Assembly: GCA_900548895.1 (NCBI GenBank)
Contig: URLZ01000023.1
Location: 1 to 37,512 of the forward strand
Direction: 5' to 3'
Length of the DNA: 37,512 bases
Origin: an uncultured Akkermansia sp.
Lineage (GTDB): Bacteria > Verrucomicrobiota > Verrucomicrobiia > Verrucomicrobiales > Akkermansiaceae
The stretch's first letter is position 1; each line of letters begins with the position of its first letter. This document shows positions 8,233 through 16,435 of this stretch, piece after piece. Both the position numbers and the translations under genes were made by a program. The notes under the pieces are model-generated. The model did not search any database and was not told the DNA's origin. It saw only the letters and a list, made by a program, of their open reading frames with translations.

Positions 8233-10356
8233 ATGATCCGAGAACTCCTGACCCTGGCCGCCTGCGCCGCCGTCCTCCCGCTCCAGCCGCTCCATGCGGC
8301 CGAACCGCCCAAACCCTGCGGTGCCGTACCCACCAAGCAGCAAGTCGACTGGCTGCGCATGGAGTGGTACGCCTTCGTCCACTTCGGCCTCAACACCTAC
8401 ACCAACCGCGAGTGGGGCTACGGCGACGAAAGCCCGAAGCTTTTCAACCCCGGCAACTTCGATGCCGGCAAGATCGTCGCCACCTTCAAGAAGGCCGGCA
8501 TGACGGGCATGATCTACACCGCCAAGCACCACGACGGCTGGTGCGCTTGGCCGACGCGCAGCACCGAGCACAACATCACGAAGTCCCCGTGGAAAAACGG
8601 CAAGGGCGACGTCGTGCGCGAGTTTGCGAAGGCCTGCAAAAAACACGGCATCAAGTTCGGCACTTACCTCTCCCCTTGGGATCGCAACTGCGCCGAATAC
8701 GGCCGCCCCGGCTATCTCGACGTCTACTATGCCCAGATCAAGGAGCTGCTGACGGACTACGGCCCCATCTTCGAGATCTGGTTTGACGGCGCCAACGGCG
8801 GCGACGGCTATTACGGCGGCAAGCGCGAAAAACGCAACATCGGCAACGCTGACAAGTATTACAACTTCAAGGAAGTCGTGCGCATCATCCGCAGCATCCA
8901 GCCCGACTGCATCATCTGGGGTGCCGGCGGCCACGGTGACGTGACCTGGGGCGGATCCGAGAAGGGCTTTGTGCGCCTGCCCAACTGGAACGTTCAGGGC
9001 ATGGGCACCAAGAATGAAAAATGGATCTCGCTGGAAGGCGACACCCCCATCAACCACGCCGGATGGTTCTGGCATCCGGGCCAGGCCTCCAAAGTCAAAT
9101 CACCCGAGCACCTGATGGGTGTTTACTTTGACAGCGTCGGCCGCGGTGCGAACCTCATCCTCAACGTCGCCGCCAACCGCGACGGCCAGCTCGACCCTGC
9201 CGACGTCGCCTCCCTCCTCAAGTTCGGCGAGAACCGCCGTCGCCTTCTGGCCAATGACTACGCGCTGGGCGCCAAGGTCAAAGCCAGCGAAGTGCGCGGC
9301 AAGGACAAGGACTTCGCCGGCGACAAGCTCACCGACGGCGACATTGAGAGCTACTGGTGCCCGAATGACGGCACGACGAAGGGCGAGCTTGAAATCACCC
9401 TCGACAAGCCCGTCACCTTCGACGTCGTGCGCGTCCGCGAGCAAATCCGCCTCGGTCAGCGCGTCAAGGACTACCGCATCGAAGCCTTCGTGGACGGGGA
9501 CTGGAAGGTCATCGACCCCGATGCCGACACGCTCATGAAGAATCAGAAGGGCAAGCCGGACAAAGACAAGCTCAAGTCCGCGCAGAAGACCATCGGCAAC
9601 CAGGCCCTGCGCCGCCTCGACGCCCCCGTCACGACCGATCGCGTCAAGCTCGTCATCCTCGATGCCCGTGCCTGCCCCTGCATCTCTGAGTTCTCCCTGC
9701 TGCGCATGCCGCGCGAGATCCCCGCGCCGGTCGTCACCCGCAAGGGCAATGACGTGAGCATCAGCGAGCGCGAAGGCTTTGAGATCGTCTATACCACGGA
9801 CGGCAGCGAGCCCACCATTCGCTCGCCCAAGTTCAAGGGTGAGCTCGAGGCGCCCCGCACCTGCACCGTCAGTGCCGCTTACCTCGACAGCAAGACCGGC
9901 GAAATCGGCTCCACCGGTGCGGCCAGCTTCGGCGAGGCCAAGGTCAGATGGAAGTCGAAGGACGGACAGAAGGCCATCGACGACGATCCGAACACCTTCT
10001 GGCAGGGCGACAAAGCCGGCGATAGCATGACGGTGGACCTCGGCCGCACCGTCTCCATCAACGCCTTCTCCTACCTCCCGCGCCAGGACGGCAAAGTGGA
10101 GGACATGACGGACCAGTACATCTTCTCCGTCAGTCAGGACGGCAAGAAGTGGCGCAAGGTGGCCGAAGGTGAGTTCTCGAACCTCCGCGCCAACCCGATC
10201 GAGCTCAAGGTTGACCTCGACAAGACCGTCAAGGCCCGCTTCTTCCGCTTCACCGGCAAACGCGCCATTGAAGGCAAGGGGGTCACCGCGGCAGAAATCA
10301 ACGTCTTCTCGCCGGAGACCTCGAAGAAGGCAAGCCGCCGCAGAAACAGAAAATAA
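8233..10356 (+). CDS. Secreted GH29 alpha-L-fucosidase with discoidin-like domains
   Basis: This 707-residue enzyme should release alpha-L-fucose from glycans outside the cytoplasm. A signal peptide ends near residue 23 (QPLHA/AEPP). The GH29 barrel spans about 30-340 and includes FVHFGLNTYTNREWG and AKHHDGWCAW. The nucleophile motif is IWFDGANGG, with Asp185 the expected nucleophile. After the barrel there is an F5/8-type C (discoidin) domain at about 345-500 and a chitobiase-C-like stretch (VYTTDGSEPT near 518). A second discoidin-like domain lies at about 570-695, and a basic tail ends the protein. This layout is common in mucin- and host-glycan-degrading Bacteroidota and Verrucomicrobiota. 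No sulfatase, transporter or other glycosidase is adjacent, so it is not part of a visible utilization locus. The 57-base upstream gap has no clear promoter. Confidence 0.92.
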   Translation: MIRELLTLAACAAVLPLQPLHAAEPPKPCGAVPTKQQVDWLRMEWYAFVHFGLNTYTNREWGYGDESPKLFNPGNFDAGKIVATFKKAGMTGMIYTAKHHDGWCAWPTRSTEHNITKSPWKNGKGDVVREFAKACKKHGIKFGTYLSPWDRNCAEYGRPGYLDVYYAQIKELLTDYGPIFEIWFDGANGGDGYYGGKREKRNIGNADKYYNFKEVVRIIRSIQPDCIIWGAGGHGDVTWGGSEKGFVRLPNWNVQGMGTKNEKWISLEGDTPINHAGWFWHPGQASKVKSPEHLMGVYFDSVGRGANLILNVAANRDGQLDPADVASLLKFGENRRRLLANDYALGAKVKASEVRGKDKDFAGDKLTDGDIESYWCPNDGTTKGELEITLDKPVTFDVVRVREQIRLGQRVKDYRIEAFVDGDWKVIDPDADTLMKNQKGKPDKDKLKSAQKTIGNQALRRLDAPVTTDRVKLVILDARACPCISEFSLLRMPREIPAPVVTRKGNDVSISEREGFEIVYTTDGSEPTIRSPKFKGELEAPRTCTVSAAYLDSKTGEIGSTGAASFGEAKVRWKSKDGQKAIDDDPNTFWQGDKAGDSMTVDLGRTVSINAFSYLPRQDGKVEDMTDQYIFSVSQDGKKWRKVAEGEFSNLRANPIELKVDLDKTVKARFFRFTGKRAIEGKGVTAAEINVFSPETSKKASRRRNRK

Positions 10357-10375
10357 CCCCTGATCCCCGCAAAAC

Positions 10376-11233
10376 ATGGCGACGTGGCTCTGGCAAAAAA
10401 ACGTATCCCGAGATCAGGAGGAACTCTGGCAGGAGCGCCTCGGCGCCCTGCCCGGGCTCGTCATCTCAGAGGCTGCCGGCCGGGGCCGCGCCGCCGTCAG
10501 CGTCTACACCGAGGAGTCGAGCGAGGCTCTGGTGTTGCAGGCCTGCTATGGCGGCAGCGTGACGCCCGTGAATGACCCGGACTGGGTTGCCGCCACGGCG
10601 CCGCAGAACCAGCCCCCTCTGCTCATCCGCGATCAACTCGTCATCACCACCAGCGAGCGGCCGGAGGATCTGGCTGCCCTCCGAGAGAAATACCCGAGGC
10701 GCCACATCCTCTGTTTCCCGGCCGAGATGGCCTTCGGCACCGGCAACCACGCCACGACGGCCAGCTGCCTGCGCATGCTCTGCGACTTTGCTCGGGAGCA
10801 TCGCGGCAGGGCTTGGACTCTCACCGACATCGGCTGCGGCACTGGGGTGCTCGCGCTGGCCGGCCTGCGCCTCGGTGCGCAGAGCGCCATCAGCTTTGAC
10901 TTCGACGCTCAGGCCGTCGCCATCGCCGAGCGCAACATCGCCCGCAACGGCGGCTGCGATCACCTGAAGCTCTTTCAGGCCGACGTCTTTGAATGGACCC
11001 CATCCGCTGAAGACCGAGCCGACCTCGTGCTCGCCAACCTCTTCTCCACCGTCCTCCAAAAAGCCTTCCCGCGCATCATCCGCGGCATGAAGGACGGCGG
11101 AACGCTCATCATCTCCGGCATCCTCAACAGCCAGGCCGAAGAAACCATCGCTGCGGCTTGCGCCGCCGGGCTGAGCCTGCAGCAAAGCGTCCGGCGCGGC
11201 AAATGGACCACCGCGCGGCTCACCCTTCCATGA
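10376..11233 (+). CDS. prmA: Ribosomal protein L11 methyltransferase (PrmA)
   Basis: The 285-residue protein has the PrmA signature FGTGNHATT at about 120-128 and the SAM-binding motif DIGCGTGVLA at 151-160. The motif LVLANLFSTVL near 220 takes the place of the family's ILANIL catalytic/substrate loop. PrmA trimethylates ribosomal protein L11 in the cytosol. The N-terminal substrate-recognition domain is degenerate but about the right length. The stop overlaps the ATG of the tsaB-like gene (ATGA), indicating translational coupling. There is no Shine-Dalgarno motif before the ATG at 10376. Confidence 0.88.
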   Translation: MATWLWQKNVSRDQEELWQERLGALPGLVISEAAGRGRAAVSVYTEESSEALVLQACYGGSVTPVNDPDWVAATAPQNQPPLLIRDQLVITTSERPEDLAALREKYPRRHILCFPAEMAFGTGNHATTASCLRMLCDFAREHRGRAWTLTDIGCGTGVLALAGLRLGAQSAISFDFDAQAVAIAERNIARNGGCDHLKLFQADVFEWTPSAEDRADLVLANLFSTVLQKAFPRIIRGMKDGGTLIISGILNSQAEETIAAACAAGLSLQQSVRRGKWTTARLTLP

Positions 11234-11865
11234 ACATTCTCGCCCTCGAAACCTCGCGGCCCGAAGCCTCCCTCTGCCTGCGCCTCGGAGCCGCTTGCCC
11301 CGTCACCTGCCGCTGGCAGGCGCTGCGCAACCACGATGCCTTCCTCTTCCCCGCCTTGCAGCAGGCGCTGGAAGCCCTCGGGGAACAGCCGCTGGATCTC
11401 ATCCTCGTCGGCGCAGGCCCCGGGAGCTACGGCGGCGTGCGCGTTGCCCTCGCTGCCGCTGTCGGCCTTTCCCTCGTGCGTCAGGCCTCCGTCGTCGCCC
11501 TGCCCTCGTGGCTTCAGCTGACGGCCGACGGCACCTCCGTGTTCTCGGACGCCAAGCGCGGCGGCTGGACCCTCCAGCAGCCCGGCTGCGAGCTGCGCGT
11601 CATCAGCCTCGATGAGCTGCGCGAGCTCGCTCGGCAGTCCGCGCCCCTCGGCAGCGTCGAAAGCGCCGACACCGTCGCTGCGCTCGACCTGCCCGGCAGC
11701 GTTCGCTGCGCCCTCAGCCCGACAGCAGAAGGACTCATCAACAGCTGGGAGACCCTCAGCCCCGAGCAGCAGGCGGCCTACGCCGCCCGCCCGGCGGAGC
11801 CCATCTACGTGCGCCCCCCTCACATTACCGAGGCCAAACACAAACCTTGGGAGCTGCGCGGCTGA
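11230..11865 (+). CDS. tsaB: TsaB-like tRNA t6A biosynthesis protein
   Basis: This 211-residue protein begins MNILALETSRPEASLCL, the ASKHA-fold start of TsaB (YeaZ). It has GAGPGSYGGVRVA where TsaB has GPGSFTGLR, then DAKRGG in place of the DAR motif, and PIYVRPPHIT near the end matching the family's PxYLR. TsaB is the platform for TsaD in making t6A at position 37 of ANN-decoding tRNAs. The start is ATG 11230, overlapping the prmA stop by 4 bases. An in-frame extension to 11158 lies inside prmA and is not needed. The middle region is shorter and more divergent than in E. coli TsaB. Confidence 0.82.
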   Translation: MNILALETSRPEASLCLRLGAACPVTCRWQALRNHDAFLFPALQQALEALGEQPLDLILVGAGPGSYGGVRVALAAAVGLSLVRQASVVALPSWLQLTADGTSVFSDAKRGGWTLQQPGCELRVISLDELRELARQSAPLGSVESADTVAALDLPGSVRCALSPTAEGLINSWETLSPEQQAAYAARPAEPIYVRPPHITEAKHKPWELRG

Positions 11866-12020
11866 GGAACTGAGGCGGGGCGATCATCGTCGGCTCTCAA
11901 TTCTCACTGCTGCGGGCGACCTCCGGGCGGATGCTCTGAGGAAATCCGCCACGGCCGCGGAGAGCGGAAGGGCTTCACCGCCCCCGGAATCCCTCCGGCA
12001 CGGCATTGCCTCGCCAGACT

Positions 12021-12062
12021 ATCGTCATTTTATCGTCACATTTTATCGTCATCGCATCGTCA
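12021..12062 (+). repeat. Four direct ATCGTCA repeats upstream of the CxxCxxCC/ABC operon
   Basis: ATCGTCA occurs at 12021, 12032, 12045 and 12056, giving start-to-start steps of 11, 13 and 11 bases. The repeats lie 28-69 bases before the ATG at 12090, in a 224-base gap after tsaB that otherwise shows no gene. Spacing near one helical turn is what tandem regulator sites (for example OmpR-family) show; the binder is unknown. Confidence 0.55.
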
Positions 12063-12089
12063 GCCTCGAGCCAGCTCCACACCATCCTC

Positions 12090-12443
12090 ATGACAGACAA
12101 TTCTGCGGACACCCCCATCATCCACTGCTGCCAGCGCTGCGGCACCTGCTGCCGGTGGGAGGGAGACGTCAAGGTCAGCGAGGCTGAAATCAGCGCCATC
12201 GCGGCCTACCTCGGGCTTGACGAACAGGACTTCATCGAGCGCTACTGCAAGCTGAGGCATGACCGCCGAGGGCTCTCGCTCGCCGACGCCGAAGACGGCG
12301 CCTGCATCATGCTTGAAAACGGCCAATGCCGCATCCAAGCCGTCAAGCCGCAGCAGTGCCGCGACTTCCCCTACCGCTGGAACTTCCCCGGCTGGGAGCA
12401 GCTTTGCCCCGGGGCCGGCAAAACACATCCGCCTGAGCCATGA
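12090..12443 (+). CDS. YkgJ-family CxxCxxCC cysteine-cluster protein
   Basis: This 117-residue protein has the family signature CCQRCGTCC at residues 13-21. Two further conserved cysteine regions follow: GACIMLENGQCRIQAVKPQQCRDFP and a Trp/Pro-rich end WNFPGWEQLC. YkgJ/UPF0153 proteins are thought to bind zinc or iron; biochemical function is not established. The start at 12090 begins just before the signature, and an in-frame extension to 12006 crosses the repeat array. The stop codon overlaps the ATG of the giant ABC protein (ATGA at 12440), so the two are probably translated as a coupled pair. Confidence 0.85.
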   Translation: MTDNSADTPIIHCCQRCGTCCRWEGDVKVSEAEISAIAAYLGLDEQDFIERYCKLRHDRRGLSLADAEDGACIMLENGQCRIQAVKPQQCRDFPYRWNFPGWEQLCPGAGKTHPPEP

Positions 12444-15400
12444 CCTCATCCCCCTCCTCTGCACACGAGCCGCAAAACTCCGGCCGAAACACGGCAGGAG
12501 AATCCGTTGCCGGGCAGGTGCCCGCCCCGTCGCAGGTCGGCTCCCCATCCGTCTCTCCGGCAGCTCAGCCCCCACAGGCCTCACAGACCACCCCGAGTGC
12601 CGACACCCAGAGCGAGACCAAGGGCGTTGAGCAAGCAACGCCCCGAGATGTCGCCGAAACAGCCGAAGCTTCCCCTTCGGCCTCCGGAGCCGCCACCTCT
12701 TCAGCCGCCGCCGGCAGCATCTCAACAGGCGGCGGCCGGGAGGATGCCGCCACTGAGCGTCCGCACCAAGCGGGAGCTGCCGAAGGCGCCGACACCGTGG
12801 TGCCTGAGCCACCACGCGGCAACCGCCTCCAGCGCCTTGGCCACGCCATCGGGCGAACGTTGCTTTGGGCGCGTGGCCTCATCTTTGACGCCCTGCGGCG
12901 GGACTCGCATCGCCTCGCCCCGCGTGAAGAAGACCGCCGCACCTACGCCGGCACCATCACCGACCTCTTCGCCTCCATCATGAATCAAGTCCACGGCCTC
13001 GACATCGAGGACATGGACACCACGATGGACATCCTGCGCTATGACTTCCCCAACGTCGAGCACATCTGGCTTGCCGAGCGCTTCCGCAAAGCCTACGAAT
13101 CGGGCTACTCGCTCGACGCCACCCTCAAGGTGGCCGGTGCCGGTCGCAGCGAGGCGGAGCGCGTTTCGCTCTCGCTGGAGATCTTCACCATGCTGCACCG
13201 CGTGGGCGGGGATCTCACCAACCCCGACCTCTTTGATCGCATCACCACCGGCCTCAACCTCCCCGGCCTCGCGGCACGCATCGAAGAGCTCGTCTATACG
13301 CCCGGTGCCGAGGCCCCGCAGCCGATGGAGAGTATCAGCTTCGCGGACAAAATGGGCTCGGCCAACATCACGCTCAGCCCGGCGGACGTCGGCGTGCGCT
13401 TCCGCGCCCTGAGCTGCTCACGCCTGCTCATCATCATCAACGACAGCAAAGTCCCCCTCAAGGTGCGCGAGCGCATCCTGCATCAGGGGGACGTGCTGCC
13501 GCTTTCCTCGGGCCAAGGCATCGAGCTCAAAACCAACCTGCTGACCTACAAATCCATCCGCTTCTACCTGCAGATGAAGTACACGGGCCTCAAGCAGGTC
13601 AACTACCTTCAGCTCACCGGAGAAAGCGCCACCTTCACGCGCCTGCGCCAACGCAGCAGCGTCGCGCGCGTCAGCTTCGGCCAGCACGTGGAAATCGAAG
13701 TCCTGCGCGCCGCCCCCTCCTTCCGACTCGACGGCGCCCTGCTGGCTCCGGGAACGCAGGTCTGCACCTCCTATTTCGTCCCCTTTTCCCTCGCGGACCA
13801 AGGCCCCTACACCTTCTCCGACCTCTACGAGTCCGACGATCCGGCGCGCAGCTTCCAGCTCGACCCGACCAACAGGCGCGTCCTCGTCACCAACCTCCCG
13901 TACATGAACCGTCCGGGCGTGCTCATGCTCACCCCGGGGCTGGCCCCCGGCATCGTGCTCGAAGTCAGCTACTCGCGCAACAGCAATGCCGGCACCCTGC
14001 GCGTGCTGGAGGGCGATGCATCCTCCCTCACCGTCAATGGAGCCCCCGTGCGCGGCGATGCGGATCTCAAGGACGGCGACCTCATCCGCCTCAGCGCCGC
14101 CCAACACCTGCGCTGCCGCTTCTCCGCGGGCCTGCTCGATGAAGAATCCTGCGCCATTGACGTGCTGCGCGTGCGCGGCCTGACGCGCGACTTCGTGCGC
14201 GCCGGGCGCGTCGTCGACAACATCGACTTTGTCCTGCGCCGAGGCGAGATGGCCTGCATCCTCGGGCCCAGCGGCTCGGGCAAAAGCACCCTGCTGAACA
14301 TCCTCGCCGGGCACCTCGAACCCTCCTTCGGCACCGTCCATTACAACAGCGAACTGCTCACCACGCGCTCCACCGATCTGCGTCGCCGCATCGCCTTCAT
14401 CCCCCGCGAAGACATTCTGGACGAAGCCATGACCGTCGGCGAGCATGTCTATCAGGCCTCCGTCATTCGCCGCCCCGCTCTCAACCATGCCGACCGCATG
14501 CGCCGCGTGCTGGCCGTGCTCAACTTCGCCGGCCTCGGGCATCTCTACAAGCGCCGCGTCGGCCGAGCGGGCGAGCGCACCATCTCGGACGGTGAGCGCA
14601 CGCGCCTCAACCTCTCGCTGGATCTCACCGGCACGGCCGAAGTCTTCCTCATCGACGAACCCATCAGCGGGCTTGCCTCCGGCGACGCCGAACGCGTCAT
14701 CCAAACTCTTGAAGACATGGCCTCGGGGCGCATCCTCATCTGCACCCTGCACCGCCCCTCCCTCTCGCTGCTCAAGCGCTTCCGCAAAGTCATGGTGCTC
14801 GACTCACACGGTCACATGGCCTTCTGGGGCAGCCCCGATGAGATGATCCGCTACTTCCAGCAGGCCGTCCGAGACCTCAACCTGCACATCATGCCCGAGG
14901 CCCTCCGAGCGGGCGGAGCCGATTTCGTCTTTGAAGTCCTCGAAGCCCCCTTCCGCAACCTGCTCAGCAAGAGAAGCCTCAATAGCAGCCTCTGGCAAGA
15001 GCGCTACGAGCGCTACTCATATCGCCAGCGCATCGGGCGCATCGAGCCGGAAAGTGACGGCAGCCCCGCGGCTATTCCCCCCATGCCTCGGCGCACCGCC
15101 ATCGAGCTGCTGCGCCTCTTCCTCATCTGGGTCATGCGCACCTTCCTCTCTCGCGTCCGCAGCCGCATGGGCCTCTACGCCCTCTTGCTCGAAGGGCCCG
15201 TGCTCGCCCTGCTCATCGCCGGCACCCTGCGCGCCTCCAGTGAAGAAGTCTACACCTTCTACAAAGCCCTCCACATCGGCGAATACCTCTTCCTCTCGCT
15301 CGTACTGGCCATGTTCTTCGGCCTCACGGACGCCGCCTGCGAGATTTTGCGAGACCGCCCGATCCTGCGCCGCGAGAGCAACAGCAAAGTCTTCATCCCC

Positions 15401-16375
15401 GGATACCTTCTCGCCAAGACCCTCATCCTCACCGGCATCGCCGGTGTGCAGTGTGCCCTCTACCTGCTCGTCGGCAACGCCATCCTCGGCATCCACGACA
15501 TGTTCTGGGAGCACTTCTTCGTCATGAGCCTCACGGCCTTCGTCGGCATCGCCCTCTCGCTGATGGTTTCCGCCTTCGTCCGCTCCGACCGCACGGCTCT
15601 CAACATTGTGCCCCTGCTCCTCGTCCCGCAAATCCTGCTTGCCGGTGCCCTCATCCACTTTGAGGAGATGAACGAGTTCAGCCCCACACTGCCCAGCGGC
15701 ATGCTGCCCGCGAGCATCGAGCGCGCTCTCTCCTCACTGCGACACCGCGTCGCCTATCAGGACGAAGAAACGCATGACATTCAATCCAAGCCCGTCCCCC
15801 TCGTCGCCGAGTTCTGCCCGCTGCGCTACGCCTTTGAAATGATCTTCGTCGAGCAGACCACCAATAACCTCTGGGAACTCGAAAACCGCCGCATCAACGA
15901 CAAGCGCAACGAGCTCAAAACCGGCGGCTCGGAAGAGGAGCTGCGCTTCATCCAGCGCGCCGTCATGGCGCTCAACGCTGCCGTCAGCACACCCGAAGAG
16001 GCCCGCACCCTGCTGCGACACGTTCGCAAGGCCGCCCTCCAGCACGACGAAGCCTTCTTTGACACCATCATCAAACGCATCGACAACCACGTCGAAACCC
16101 CGCAGGATCAGCCCGTCGAGTTCTTTTTCTCCAATCGCAAACTCAGCGCCATGAGCCAAGGCGTCAAGACCGCGCGCAAAGACGGGCGCATCAACGAGTC
16201 GCGCGGCTACTTCCTCTCCTCGCGACAGCCGCGCCCCTTCAGCGAGCAAAACCATGAGACAGACGACGGCACCATCTCCACCATCAGCCGCAACGCCGTC
16301 TACCTCTTCCTCATGGGGCTCTTCCCCATCCTGCTCGCCGGCTGGCGCCTGCGCAGCATCTGCCGAGGTGACTGA
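12440..16375 (+). CDS. Giant ABCG-like transporter with TerB-like and FHA-like N-terminal regions
   Basis: The 1311-residue protein starts with a Ser/Pro/Ala-rich disordered stretch (about 1-130). Residues 165-290 are helical and resemble the TerB/DjlA-N fold (DLFASIMNQVHGLDIEDMD ... FTMLHRVGG). Residues about 300-580 are beta-rich, ending in an FHA-like unit (VNGAPVRGDADLKDGDLIRL). The ATPase follows: Walker A GPSGSGKST near 610, a degenerate signature ISDGERTRL near 715, Walker B VFLIDEP near 735 and H-loop LHRPS near 772, an ABCG-like order. A permease domain with about six helices spans roughly 905-1095. A 190-residue soluble insert then leads to a last helix near the C-terminus. One polypeptide thus holds a half-transporter plus sensing-type domains. 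The TerB and FHA assignments are fold-level guesses; the ABC part is secure. The substrate is unknown. Confidence 0.85.
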   Translation: MTSSPSSAHEPQNSGRNTAGESVAGQVPAPSQVGSPSVSPAAQPPQASQTTPSADTQSETKGVEQATPRDVAETAEASPSASGAATSSAAAGSISTGGGREDAATERPHQAGAAEGADTVVPEPPRGNRLQRLGHAIGRTLLWARGLIFDALRRDSHRLAPREEDRRTYAGTITDLFASIMNQVHGLDIEDMDTTMDILRYDFPNVEHIWLAERFRKAYESGYSLDATLKVAGAGRSEAERVSLSLEIFTMLHRVGGDLTNPDLFDRITTGLNLPGLAARIEELVYTPGAEAPQPMESISFADKMGSANITLSPADVGVRFRALSCSRLLIIINDSKVPLKVRERILHQGDVLPLSSGQGIELKTNLLTYKSIRFYLQMKYTGLKQVNYLQLTGESATFTRLRQRSSVARVSFGQHVEIEVLRAAPSFRLDGALLAPGTQVCTSYFVPFSLADQGPYTFSDLYESDDPARSFQLDPTNRRVLVTNLPYMNRPGVLMLTPGLAPGIVLEVSYSRNSNAGTLRVLEGDASSLTVNGAPVRGDADLKDGDLIRLSAAQHLRCRFSAGLLDEESCAIDVLRVRGLTRDFVRAGRVVDNIDFVLRRGEMACILGPSGSGKSTLLNILAGHLEPSFGTVHYNSELLTTRSTDLRRRIAFIPREDILDEAMTVGEHVYQASVIRRPALNHADRMRRVLAVLNFAGLGHLYKRRVGRAGERTISDGERTRLNLSLDLTGTAEVFLIDEPISGLASGDAERVIQTLEDMASGRILICTLHRPSLSLLKRFRKVMVLDSHGHMAFWGSPDEMIRYFQQAVRDLNLHIMPEALRAGGADFVFEVLEAPFRNLLSKRSLNSSLWQERYERYSYRQRIGRIEPESDGSPAAIPPMPRRTAIELLRLFLIWVMRTFLSRVRSRMGLYALLLEGPVLALLIAGTLRASSEEVYTFYKALHIGEYLFLSLVLAMFFGLTDAACEILRDRPILRRESNSKVFIPGYLLAKTLILTGIAGVQCALYLLVGNAILGIHDMFWEHFFVMSLTAFVGIALSLMVSAFVRSDRTALNIVPLLLVPQILLAGALIHFEEMNEFSPTLPSGMLPASIERALSSLRHRVAYQDEETHDIQSKPVPLVAEFCPLRYAFEMIFVEQTTNNLWELENRRINDKRNELKTGGSEEELRFIQRAVMALNAAVSTPEEARTLLRHVRKAALQHDEAFFDTIIKRIDNHVETPQDQPVEFFFSNRKLSAMSQGVKTARKDGRINESRGYFLSSRQPRPFSEQNHETDDGTISTISRNAVYLFLMGLFPILLAGWRLRSICRGD

Positions 16376-16399
16376 CAGCGAGAGCCTTGCCTGTTAGTC

Positions 16400-16428
16400 T
16401 TGACAAAGATGAGGGGCCTCGCTACACT
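16400..16428 (+). promoter_or_regulatory. Promoter of the CDF transporter gene
   Basis: The -35 box is TTGACA (16400-16405), the spacer is 17 bases and the -10 box is TACACT (16423-16428). The ATG at 16436 is 7 bases past the -10 box, predicting a leader of 0-1 base. Longer in-frame starts at 16400 and 16409 lie inside the promoter and are unlikely. Confidence 0.7.
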
Positions 16429-16435
16429 CGCAGCC

